A DNA stretch of 7,899 bases from an uncultured bacterium (GCA_900554385.1 USHE01000086.1:1-7899), one strand, 5' to 3'; positions 1 through 6,551 are shown, counted from the stretch's first letter. The notes: a model not told the origin generated them from the letters alone. Translations and numbers: made by a program.

Positions 1-942
1 GATCAAATAGCTCAGCTTTTTAAGCTGCTTTATGAACAAATTCCGAATGCCCACCTGGATAAAATCGGAATGACCTATATTTTTACAATTACTGTTAAAA
101 CTGCCGTTCTCATCATCGGGCCTATTCTCTTTTTGGCATGGCTTGTGGCAATTCTTGCAGATTTTGTTCAAGTAGGTCCTCTCGTTGCTATTGCTCCTTT
201 AATGCCTAAGCTTGATAAACTTAATCCTACTAAGTATTTCAAAAATATTATGTCTATTAAGACCTTGTTTGAACTGTTTAAAAATATTTTGAAAGTTGTG
301 ATTTTGGGATATATCGGTTATATGGTATACATGTCCCATATTGAGAATATCTTAATGCTTGCAGCAATCGATAATAACTTTGCGGTAATGATTGAGTTTG
401 GAAAATTAGTTACAGATTTTATTTTTAAGGCATGTATTGCATTCCTTATTATATCGGCAGCTGATTATGGCGTTACAAAGTGGAAGTTCTTGAAAGATCA
501 AAAGATGTCTTTTAAAGAAATCAAAGACGAATATAAAAACACAGAAGGTGATCCAAATGTTAAAGCAGCTCTAAGGCAGCGACGCATGCAAATGCTGCAA
601 AGGGGCATGATGGATTCTGTTCCGGATGCGGATTTTGTTGTTACGAACCCTATCCACGTGGCATGCGCAATGAAATATAAGGCTGAAGAAATGGAATCCC
701 CTATGCTTATTGCAAAAGGTACCGAATTAATTGCTAAAAAAATTATTGGTATTGCCCGTGAGCATGGTATTCCTGTTATTGAAAATCCGCCGGTTGCCCG
801 TGCTTTATACAAAATGGTCGATTTAAACCAACAAATTCCGCCGGAATTATACAAAGCTGTTGCAGAAATTTTACTGTTTGTTTACAACTTGAAAAAAAAT
901 AAAAATCAGGGTAGAATAAATCAAGAGCCTAAAAAAAAATAA
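1..942 (+). CDS. flhB: FlhB/SctU-family type III export apparatus switch protein, 5' end outside the window
   Basis: The frame is open from base 1, so the ATG at 70 is an internal Met and the gene is truncated by the window; 313 residues are visible. Membrane segments lie near visible residues 33-53, 95-111 and 136-154, with the family PKLDKLNP loop after the first. A cytoplasmic domain follows (KMSFKEIKDEYKNTEGDP, about 168-185), then the autocleavage site NPIH at residues 216-219 (bases 646-657). The C-terminal part has ENPPVARALY and IPPELYKAVAEI. In this family the protein sits in the inner membrane export gate, cleaves itself between Asn and Pro, and switches substrate class. KYKAEEMESP and AEILLFVY look more like flagellar FlhB than injectisome SctU, and a FliA-like sigma gene follows, so flhB is preferred but SctU is not excluded. 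The usual NPTH is NPIH here. The gene ends in a run of nine A just before its TAA. Confidence 0.92.
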   Translation, partial: DQIAQLFKLLYEQIPNAHLDKIGMTYIFTITVKTAVLIIGPILFLAWLVAILADFVQVGPLVAIAPLMPKLDKLNPTKYFKNIMSIKTLFELFKNILKVVILGYIGYMVYMSHIENILMLAAIDNNFAVMIEFGKLVTDFIFKACIAFLIISAADYGVTKWKFLKDQKMSFKEIKDEYKNTEGDPNVKAALRQRRMQMLQRGMMDSVPDADFVVTNPIHVACAMKYKAEEMESPMLIAKGTELIAKKIIGIAREHGIPVIENPPVARALYKMVDLNQQIPPELYKAVAEILLFVYNLKKNKNQGRINQEPKKK

Positions 943-945
943 ATA

Positions 946-1605
946 ATGATGATTATGCAGGATAAAAATAAACTAAAAGAATATATTGAGATAGTACAAA
1001 AGGTTGCGAGAGTGGAGCATAGACGTATCCCGTCCCATATGGTGGAATACGAGGAGCTTTTGTCTATTGGTATAATCGCAATTCAGGCTCTTATTAAAAA
1101 TAAAACTGAAGAACAATTATCCAAGTATAATTCTGATTATGTAGCAACTGCAGTGCGTTGGGCTATTAGAAACGAATTAAGAATAAGATATAAATGGTAT
1201 TCGCTGAAACATAAAAGTGAGGAAGAAACCGAGGAGGATGACAATTCTGAAGAAGGTCAAAAGGCAAAAGTTCGTGAAGCTATTTACGAAACAGTACTTT
1301 CTATTGACGGGCTTGCAGATGCCGCAAGTGATAACGATTCTCCGTTCGACTTTCTAAAGGATACCCATGCCATGCCAGATGAAAATGCTGAAATTTCAGA
1401 AATGGCTCGTATGATTAAAGAGGCTATTTCCAAGCTTCCTGCAAAGGATAGAACTGTTGTTGAGTACAGATTTTACAGAAATATGCAGGTAAAAGATATT
1501 GCACGACAGATAGGGTTGTCATCGTCTAGGGTGACTCGTATTGTACAGGCGGCACTGGGGAACATTCGAGAGTATCTGCAAAGCAGGGAACAGTACGGGT
1601 ATTAG
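946..1605 (+). CDS. Sigma-70 family sigma factor, FliA/WhiG-like
   Basis: 219 residues. Region 2 spans about residues 16-85 (YEELLSIGIIAIQALI, then YVATAVRWAIRNELR, which aligns with the core-binding and -10-reading helices of FliA/SigD). Region 4 spans about 160-212, with LPAKDRTVVEYRF and a helix-turn-helix at about 181-203 (VKDIARQIGLSSSRVTRIV), close to the SESRV motif of flagellar sigma factors. Between them is a strongly acidic stretch at 91-103 and a degenerate region 3. The likely role is to direct RNA polymerase to late flagellar or motility promoters. This rests on family similarity plus the FlhB neighbour. The start is three bases after the flhB stop, with no good Shine-Dalgarno, so translation is probably coupled; ATG codons at 946, 949 and 955 are all possible. 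fliA is the likely name, but a divergent sigma of other function cannot be excluded. Confidence 0.87.
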   Translation: MMIMQDKNKLKEYIEIVQKVARVEHRRIPSHMVEYEELLSIGIIAIQALIKNKTEEQLSKYNSDYVATAVRWAIRNELRIRYKWYSLKHKSEEETEEDDNSEEGQKAKVREAIYETVLSIDGLADAASDNDSPFDFLKDTHAMPDENAEISEMARMIKEAISKLPAKDRTVVEYRFYRNMQVKDIARQIGLSSSRVTRIVQAALGNIREYLQSREQYGY

Positions 1606-3188
1606 GATTTTATAATTTTAATTCTGTCGTCTTGTTTGATTTCAATTGGCTGTTGCTGCTGTTTGATATAGTTTGCAGTGTATACGTTTTTATCTACATC
1701 AAATTTCTGCAATACATAATCAGGATTTGGATTTACAGGTAGGTAGTCATCTCCTCCGTATGCAAAAAAGTCATCACACGCTACCGTAAATTTTTTAGTT
1801 GCACTTGGATTATCTATATCAAACTTATGTTTGTTTCCTTCTTTATCAATAAATAGAACTTCTTTGAGTTCGCCTTTATCTGTAATTGTATATTCCAGAC
1901 CTGAAACTAGTACAAGTCCGGGTTTGTGTCCGGGATTAGCAAATGATTTTCCGCCTGTTTTAAGAGCATTAACGATTTGTTGTTCTGAAAGTTTACAGAT
2001 CATCATTTTATCTTCAAAAGGAGTAACGTCGTTGATTCGTCTGGAATCGACTTCTCCTGCGGCAAAATAGCCTCTAAGGTTTCCGGCATTTAGGAGTGCT
2101 ATATCAGTTTTTAATTCGTGGCGCATTGCGTCTACAATAAAGTTTCCGTGCGGATTGTTTGCTAGTAATCTGTCTTTTGGTGCTGGTGGTGCAGCTTTTA
2201 TTGTGCCAAGAATTTCAGGTTTCCCTATTAGTGATTCTACAGCAGTTTTATATTCAAGGGTTCTGTTAAATAATCCTGAACGTCCAACATTATTTTGGAT
2301 TTTTTTCAAGACTCCGGATTCATCGAATGATGCCTTGAGCATTCCGACAAATTCCCCATCTTTACCAATTTGAGTGAGAATTACAGGTTCTCCATTTTTA
2401 GAGTAGACTAAGTTTTCTTTTTCTTTAACTCCTTTATATAAATCGTGAGTGTGTCCGCCGAGAATAATATCAATTCCCTCAGTTTCTTTGGCAAGACGTT
2501 TGTCCAAATCTTTTCCAAGGTGAGATAATATTATAATTTTGTTTATTCCCTGTTCAGATAATCTATTGACTTCTTGTTGTATTTTTTTGACGGTTGTATC
2601 AAAATCATCAATTTTTATATCTTGTAAAGATTCCCTTGTGCCGACACGTTTGAAAGCATCAGGCGGGGCTGCTCCTATAATCCCGAATTTTTCACCGTTA
2701 TGTTCTTCTATTATTGACGGTTTAATTTTACCAAACATAGGGCTTTTAGGGTCTACTTCAGTATTGATAGCCAGAAGTTGGTATTTCGCATCTTTAATTG
2801 TTTCAGCAAAGGCACTTGGAGTTGCATCTAATTCGTGATTTCCCAGAGCATTTGCAGTTACACCTACCCAGTTAAGGAAATTACTTGCTACTTGATTGGT
2901 TTTTGAATTAGAGCCAAGTAGAATATCACCTGAGGCAAGTTTCAGTTTTGCGCCATTTGTTTTTTGAGCGTCGAAATGTTTTGACATTGCTCCAATTCTT
3001 TCCATATTGGTCATTTTACCGTGGATGTCAGCGATATAAAATATATCAACATCTATTGGCTTTGTAGCAGGTTTTTGTTCATTTGCCTGAGGAGCTTGAA
3101 TTTCCGCAGTTTTTTTCTGCGGCGTCTTTTTTGCGCCTATGTTATAGAGTAAGTTTGAATTTGAATAAGGTCCGATATTGTTAATCAT
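1602..3188 (-). CDS. 5'-nucleotidase / UshA-type metallophosphatase without a Sec signal
   Basis: 528 residues, the usual full length for the UshA/5'-nucleotidase family. The N-terminal metallophosphatase domain carries all metal and catalytic motifs: DIHG (54-57), SGD (86-88), GNHELD (116-121, with His118/Asp121 as the expected catalytic dyad), SHLG (222-225) and GGHTH (244-248). The C-terminal substrate-binding domain has LNAGNLRG (366-373), TPFEDK (389-394) and FFAYGGDDY (474-482), the aromatic/GGD motif that stacks the base. It should hydrolyse nucleotides or related phosphoesters with two divalent metals. Family members are normally periplasmic or surface proteins, yet the first 45 residues here are polar (Asn, Lys, Gln, Pro) with no hydrophobic signal sequence. 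The start lies one base after the stop of the upstream gene, so the two form an operon with probable translational coupling. The 3' end overlaps the convergent sigma gene by 4 bases. The motif assignment is sure; substrate and location are not. Confidence 0.9.
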   Translation of the reverse strand: MINNIGPYSNSNLLYNIGAKKTPQKKTAEIQAPQANEQKPATKPIDVDIFYIADIHGKMTNMERIGAMSKHFDAQKTNGAKLKLASGDILLGSNSKTNQVASNFLNWVGVTANALGNHELDATPSAFAETIKDAKYQLLAINTEVDPKSPMFGKIKPSIIEEHNGEKFGIIGAAPPDAFKRVGTRESLQDIKIDDFDTTVKKIQQEVNRLSEQGINKIIILSHLGKDLDKRLAKETEGIDIILGGHTHDLYKGVKEKENLVYSKNGEPVILTQIGKDGEFVGMLKASFDESGVLKKIQNNVGRSGLFNRTLEYKTAVESLIGKPEILGTIKAAPPAPKDRLLANNPHGNFIVDAMRHELKTDIALLNAGNLRGYFAAGEVDSRRINDVTPFEDKMMICKLSEQQIVNALKTGGKSFANPGHKPGLVLVSGLEYTITDKGELKEVLFIDKEGNKHKFDIDNPSATKKFTVACDDFFAYGGDDYLPVNPNPDYVLQKFDVDKNVYTANYIKQQQQPIEIKQDDRIKIIKS

Positions 3189-3189
3189 G

Positions 3190-4614
3190 TTATACTGCTT
3201 TCTTTTTCATTTCTTTGTATGTGTTTAAACCTTCCACCCAGTTTTCCGTCATATTTACGTCGTTCTGGACGATATCATGCGGCAGGGCTGCGTGGTGAAT
3301 TTTGGGTAAAAGATAATCTTCATCATATTCTATTGGTGCAAATTGGTTGTCATCTGTATCGTTACATACGAAAATTAGTTTTTCCGGAGCGTTTGGATTT
3401 GTTTGCGGAGCTTTTTTGTACCCTACAATAGTTATTTCGTGTCCGTTTATGATGTAGTTACTATCGTCAACTTGTGTATAGCCTATTATTACGTTTTCGC
3501 CTCTGTCGAGGGCTGTTGTAATCTGGCGTTTCATTGTTCCAAGGTCAGTTTCATAACCCAGAAGTTTTGCATTTTCATCTACAGTCTGATAGGTTACTGA
3601 TATTTTGTTTTTGTCTTCGACTACAGATTCAGTGAATGTTTTTTCAAATTCGATTAAACCTTTATCGTTCTGGTTAAATTTCCCCGCACGCTTGTCGCTT
3701 AATGAGTCGTAAGATTGCTGTGAACCGACCTGCATTAGGGTTGATTGCATAAGAACATCAACCGTAGAGCGTTCATAAGGATCTTTGTAGAGTGTTTGGA
3801 GTTGTCCTCTGACTATTGCATTTTTATCAGGTGCAAATGTTAGTTTTGCCTTGTCAAAGTCTTTCATCTCAAAAGGTACTTCAAAGGCATTCAATAACCA
3901 TACTGCATCAAGCGTATTATCTGCCAGATTTGATAATTTAATTTCTTTTTGGACTGACATTGAAGGTGAACTTATTCCTGCTACAAAACGAGCAAATTCA
4001 GCAGGCATTTGTTTGGCGAGATTAAACTCAATACTGGAAGCAACGCAAGTTCCAGAGTGATCAACATTTACCGCAAGTTCCGCAATCTTTCTGTCCAGAA
4101 GGTTTGTTTTACGCATAGAGTTGTCCGTCATATATATGTCGCGTAAATGGTCTGATATTGCTTTGTTTGGTAAGTTCCCGAATTGTTGTGTGATGTTGTA
4201 CGGTGAATATAGAGTATTTATGGTATCTTTTAAAATTCCAAGATTGGATAAGCCTGCAGCTCTCGGTTTTGTTGCTATTTCATACAAATTGTCCAGCACA
4301 GATGTATGGTCGTTTGAATTTGAATTTAAAAGAATACCTTGTTTTAGCATTAATTTTACTGTTTTTTTACTGTTTTTATCAAGGTTTTTTAACAGAAAAT
4401 TATATTTGTTTTTCTCATCTTTTGTTTCTAAACGTGTTCTAAGCGGGGATGCTGTTAATGTTTGATTATAATAAACCGAATTTGTATTGTTTGATGTAAA
4501 AGACGGAGTTATAGGTTTTGTCATGCTTTTATTGTTCACAACTAAATTGGAATTCACACGATTTGTTGTGTTATAATTGTATTGTCGAAAATCGGAATTT
4601 ATTGAATATACCAT
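3190..4614 (-). CDS. Uncharacterised protein with papain/C39-like Cys-His-Asn pattern
   Basis: 474 residues from the ATG at 4614. That start is preferred over the in-frame ATG at 4650 because GGAG (4620-4623) sits 5 bases upstream and the longer start would overlap the predicted -10 box. I do not recognise a named family. Residues 1-65 are polar, rich in Asn/Ser/Thr/Tyr, and have no signal peptide. Residues 66-180 look helical. DHSGTCVASS (185-194) resembles the active-site Cys region of papain-like peptidases (Cys190). NGHEITIVGY (390-399, His392) resembles the papain/C39 His motif (GHAVxxVGY). LIFVCNDTDDN (413-423, Asn418/Asp419) sits where the third catalytic residue is expected. The Cys-His spacing of about 200 is larger than in papain. 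The inferred role is a cysteine peptidase or related acyl-transfer enzyme; a non-catalytic member of the fold is possible. It is the first gene of an operon with the nucleotidase, suggesting shared regulation and perhaps a shared destination. Confidence 0.66.
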   Translation of the reverse strand: MVYSINSDFRQYNYNTTNRVNSNLVVNNKSMTKPITPSFTSNNTNSVYYNQTLTASPLRTRLETKDEKNKYNFLLKNLDKNSKKTVKLMLKQGILLNSNSNDHTSVLDNLYEIATKPRAAGLSNLGILKDTINTLYSPYNITQQFGNLPNKAISDHLRDIYMTDNSMRKTNLLDRKIAELAVNVDHSGTCVASSIEFNLAKQMPAEFARFVAGISSPSMSVQKEIKLSNLADNTLDAVWLLNAFEVPFEMKDFDKAKLTFAPDKNAIVRGQLQTLYKDPYERSTVDVLMQSTLMQVGSQQSYDSLSDKRAGKFNQNDKGLIEFEKTFTESVVEDKNKISVTYQTVDENAKLLGYETDLGTMKRQITTALDRGENVIIGYTQVDDSNYIINGHEITIVGYKKAPQTNPNAPEKLIFVCNDTDDNQFAPIEYDEDYLLPKIHHAALPHDIVQNDVNMTENWVEGLNTYKEMKKKAV

Positions 4615-4619
4615 TTTCA

Positions 4620-4623
4620 CTCC
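4620..4623 (-). promoter_or_regulatory. Ribosome binding site deciding the start of the papain-like gene
   Basis: On the minus strand GGAG is followed by 5 bases and then ATG GTA TAT. The upstream in-frame ATG at 4650 has no comparable site, so this fixes the start at 4614. Confidence 0.8.
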
Positions 4624-4633
4624 ACTACTAACT

Positions 4634-4662
4634 ATTATAATAAAAAACAATTACCTTTAAAA
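4634..4662 (-). promoter_or_regulatory. Probable promoter of the papain-like / nucleotidase operon
   Basis: A perfect -10 hexamer TATAAT occupies 4634-4639 on the minus strand, 19 bases before the chosen ATG. The -35 at 17-bp spacing (4657-4662, TTTTAA) is weak. The implied 5' leader is very short, about 10-15 bases. The -10 lies in the palindrome TATTATAATA (4633-4642), so it could also be read rightward, but I see no matching -35 on that side. Confidence 0.5.
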
Positions 4663-4708
4663 GTTGCTAGTGATGATATATGAATGTTAAAAATGTAACA
4701 ATTGTACA

Positions 4709-4712
4709 GAGG
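4709..4712 (+). promoter_or_regulatory. Ribosome binding site supporting a TTG start
   Basis: GAGG (within AGAGGAAG, 4708-4715) lies 5 bases before the TTG at 4718. An in-frame TAA at 4688-4690 with no ATG or GTG at the expected distance makes TTG the only sensible start for this conserved-looking protein. Confidence 0.75.
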
Positions 4713-4717
4713 AAGTA

Positions 4718-5683
4718 TTGGAAAACTTTAGAGCAAAACCGTTAACAAATGAACAAATTTTAATATCTATAGATCGTTTAACAAGGTTTAAGCCTACTGA
4801 AGAAAAGTATTTGCGTGTTTTTAAAGATATTATTATTTCAAACCTCGTGTATCCGAAGTATAAACGTCAAGAACTTGATAATATGGATTATGGGCAGTTA
4901 ACAAAGCTCGCTGATTATGTATTTGAAATTTCTCTGGGAAATGCAAAATCGCTTTATATAAACAAAAAGTTAGAGGTTTACGAAAATTCTGTTTTTAAGC
5001 TGGATGTTAATTCCAAACGCCTTTTAGATAACAATATTAATTATGAAGAAGCCATAAAATTGATTGACGAAAGTTCTCCAATAAATTTAAGATGGCTTAA
5101 ATCCTTGGAAAGCTCTGATAATTTAAATGAAATGCGTCAGCTGCATGCATTACGTTTTCCGGTTAAAAAGCTTGTTATATGCGAAGGGCTTACGGAAGAA
5201 ATATTACTGCCGGAGTTCGCAAAATTATTAGGGTATGACTTTGATTGTAACGGAGTTTATGTACTCTCTGCCGGTGGAAAAAATCAGGTTGTGAAATTGT
5301 TTTATAAAATGGCTGATTTGCTGAATATACCTGTTTTTGTTCTCTTGGACAGTGATGCGCTTGAAAATTCTCATGAAATAGAATCCAAGTTAAGACCTAT
5401 TGATAAGATATATTTACTAAAGAGCGGGGAATTTGAGGATATTCTTCCTGTTGACCTGGTTGAAAAAACTTTAATATATGCCACAGAGAATATTTCTTTA
5501 CCTGCGGTTGAGTGCATTGAAAAAGGGCATACTGTAGAGTTTTTGGAAGATTTTTTCAAACATAGAGGACTTCATGAATTCAAAAAAGCTGAATTCGCAG
5601 AAATGGTAAAAGAAAACCTATCCCCAACTGCAGAAGTTTCAGAAGAAATAAAAAGCGTTATTAAGGCAATTGAATTATTGTAG
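4718..5683 (+). CDS. Stand-alone OLD-like TOPRIM-domain protein
   Basis: 321 residues, starting with TTG. The first 150 residues are mostly helical and unfamiliar (TNEQILISIDRLTRF, then LTKLADYVFEISLG). From about 150 a TOPRIM fold is visible. LVICEGLTEEILLPEFAKLLG (152-172) has the catalytic Glu156 and the EG-x-TE-xx-LLP signature of OLD-family nucleases. VYVLSAGGK (180-188) is the glycine turn, and IPVFVLLDSDA (204-214) has the DxD metal pair Asp211/Asp213. GEFEDILP (237-244) resembles the extra acidic motif of OLD proteins. The expected activity is metal-dependent nucleic acid cleavage. OLD proteins normally carry an N-terminal ABC ATPase; none is fused here and no Walker motif is visible in this protein or its immediate neighbours. 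The gene appears monocistronic: it is divergent from the upstream operon and is followed 5 bases later by a terminator. Defence, repair or RNA processing are all possible. Confidence 0.75.
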   Translation: MENFRAKPLTNEQILISIDRLTRFKPTEEKYLRVFKDIIISNLVYPKYKRQELDNMDYGQLTKLADYVFEISLGNAKSLYINKKLEVYENSVFKLDVNSKRLLDNNINYEEAIKLIDESSPINLRWLKSLESSDNLNEMRQLHALRFPVKKLVICEGLTEEILLPEFAKLLGYDFDCNGVYVLSAGGKNQVVKLFYKMADLLNIPVFVLLDSDALENSHEIESKLRPIDKIYLLKSGEFEDILPVDLVEKTLIYATENISLPAVECIEKGHTVEFLEDFFKHRGLHEFKKAEFAEMVKENLSPTAEVSEEIKSVIKAIELL

Positions 5684-5688
5684 TATGT

Positions 5689-5723
5689 AAAAAGACCTAA
5701 ATACAAAGTATTTAGGTCTTTTT
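5689..5723. terminator. Bidirectional intrinsic terminator
   Basis: A perfect 16-bp inverted repeat (5689-5704 and 5708-5723) with a 3-base AAA loop. The core is AGACCTAAATAC, flanked by A5 on one side and T5 on the other, so each strand ends in a U tract. It closes the TOPRIM gene, whose stop is at 5681-5683, and can also end the leftward pseudopilin transcript. Confidence 0.93.
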
Positions 5724-5857
5724 AAGTTTTATATTCATCCTACGATGGATTAGTTGTTGTCGTGACTAGCGGTTTGTCCTTTGTCGTACCTCTTTTGCAG
5801 TTTCGCGCTAAGCGGCATTTCCAACAATCGTTCCAGAGTAGTGATGTAACTCAGTTA
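5724..5857 (-). other. 3' tail between the pseudopilin gene and the shared terminator
   Basis: No recognisable gene. The pseudopilin frame ends in tandem stops TAG TAA (5860-5855) and then stays open to a TAA at 5752-5750. Within it ATG at 5818 would give a 22-residue peptide beginning MPLSAKLQKRYDK, but its only purine-rich site (GGAA) is too close to the ATG. The open stretch is about 46% GC by hand count, richer than the neighbouring genes. A small imperfect hairpin (5837-5862) overlaps the pseudopilin stop. It could be an untranslated tail, an unrecognised small RNA or a gene remnant. Confidence 0.4.
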
Positions 5858-6487
5858 CTACTTGCCGGCACCGTAAAGAACTGCTTCTGCTGCTCTTGTT
5901 GCAGGAAGAACTGTTTGGTCATAAAGTACTACAGGATACATATCGGTAGGGTTTGTAACCTTACAATCTTCTCCGCCTTGGTTCCAAGCCTTTGTATCAC
6001 AATTAACAACTTTGTTAGGGTTCTTTTCACCGTTAACGTCGATTACACCATAGCATTTTGCATCTGCAGTAGTAGCATTACCTTCTGTACAAGCAGCCGC
6101 TGTTTTAGGGAATGTGAAAGTAATACCATCGTTGAAATACAATGTGTAGTTTGCACTATCACCGAATTTAACTTTATCGGTAGAGTTGCTTGCTGAATAA
6201 GCATTACCTTCAGTTTTAACAACGTTCATACGATTGTTGAACATATTGTACAAAGAAGCACTATCATTTGCAGTTTCAGCTACTGTTTGTGACATATCGT
6301 AGTCATCAAGAGCAACGTTCAAAACAACAGCTTGTGACAATACTGACAAAGCTTTTTTGTAAGCTGTTTTGTATTGTGCGCCGTTTGTTGAGTTCATCAA
6401 TGTAGGCATTGTCATTGCCGCTACAACACCGATGATACCCAAAGTAATCAATACTTCTGCCAAAGTAAAACCGAATCTTTTTGTCAT
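5858..6487 (-). CDS. Type IV pilin / type II secretion pseudopilin-like protein
   Basis: 209 residues from the ATG at 6487, chosen because AGGTGA (6495-6500) lies 7 bases upstream and the prepilin leader is then the normal short MTKRFG. A longer in-frame start at 6580 would run through the promoter. Prepilin peptidase should cleave after Gly6, leaving mature FTLAEVLITLG with the conserved Glu at +5, followed by the hydrophobic assembly helix to about residue 31. The globular domain has four cysteines (133, 145, 163, 175), probably two disulfides, and GVIDVNGEKNPN (147-158), which looks like the calcium or turn motif of major pseudopilins. The C-terminus YDQTVLPATRAAEAVLY seems a natural end. 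It acts at the inner membrane or periplasm as a filament subunit of a pilus or secretion pseudopilus. No assembly genes are adjacent, which fits a dispersed, multi-copy family. The exact filament is unknown. Confidence 0.9.
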   Translation of the reverse strand: MTKRFGFTLAEVLITLGIIGVVAAMTMPTLMNSTNGAQYKTAYKKALSVLSQAVVLNVALDDYDMSQTVAETANDSASLYNMFNNRMNVVKTEGNAYSASNSTDKVKFGDSANYTLYFNDGITFTFPKTAAACTEGNATTADAKCYGVIDVNGEKNPNKVVNCDTKAWNQGGEDCKVTNPTDMYPVVLYDQTVLPATRAAEAVLYGAGK

Positions 6488-6494
6488 AATCTTT

Positions 6495-6500
6495 TCACCT
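6495..6500 (-). promoter_or_regulatory. Ribosome binding site of the pseudopilin gene
   Basis: AGGTGA on the minus strand, 7 bases before the ATG at 6487. It supports that start over the longer in-frame one at 6580. Confidence 0.8.
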
Positions 6501-6551
6501 TTCTTTTTAATAAAGCTATGAGCCAAATATCTTTTTGTTATACTAGAAATT

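Noticed and set aside
498..854. 118-codon minus-strand open frame inside flhB
   Set aside because: It is antisense to the conserved cytoplasmic domain of FlhB and has no ribosome binding site or recognisable protein.
70..942. ATG at 70 as the start of flhB
   Set aside because: The frame is open through base 1 with FlhB-like sequence upstream, and a start at 70 would cut off the N-terminal membrane region of the family.
4615..4650. Longer start for the papain-like protein at 4650
   Set aside because: It would overlap the predicted -10 box and lacks a ribosome binding site, whereas the ATG at 4614 has a well-spaced GGAG. The hydrophobic stretch it would add (FFIIIV) is too short for a signal peptide.
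4664..4692. Promoter TTGCTA-17-TTAAAA for the TOPRIM gene
   Set aside because: Both hexamers are poor matches in a very AT-rich interval; I could not separate it from chance.
5762..6196. 144-codon + strand open frame over the pseudopilin
   Set aside because: It lies antisense to a clearly real pilin gene with its own promoter and ribosome binding site, and its cysteine-rich translation is typical of a shadow frame.
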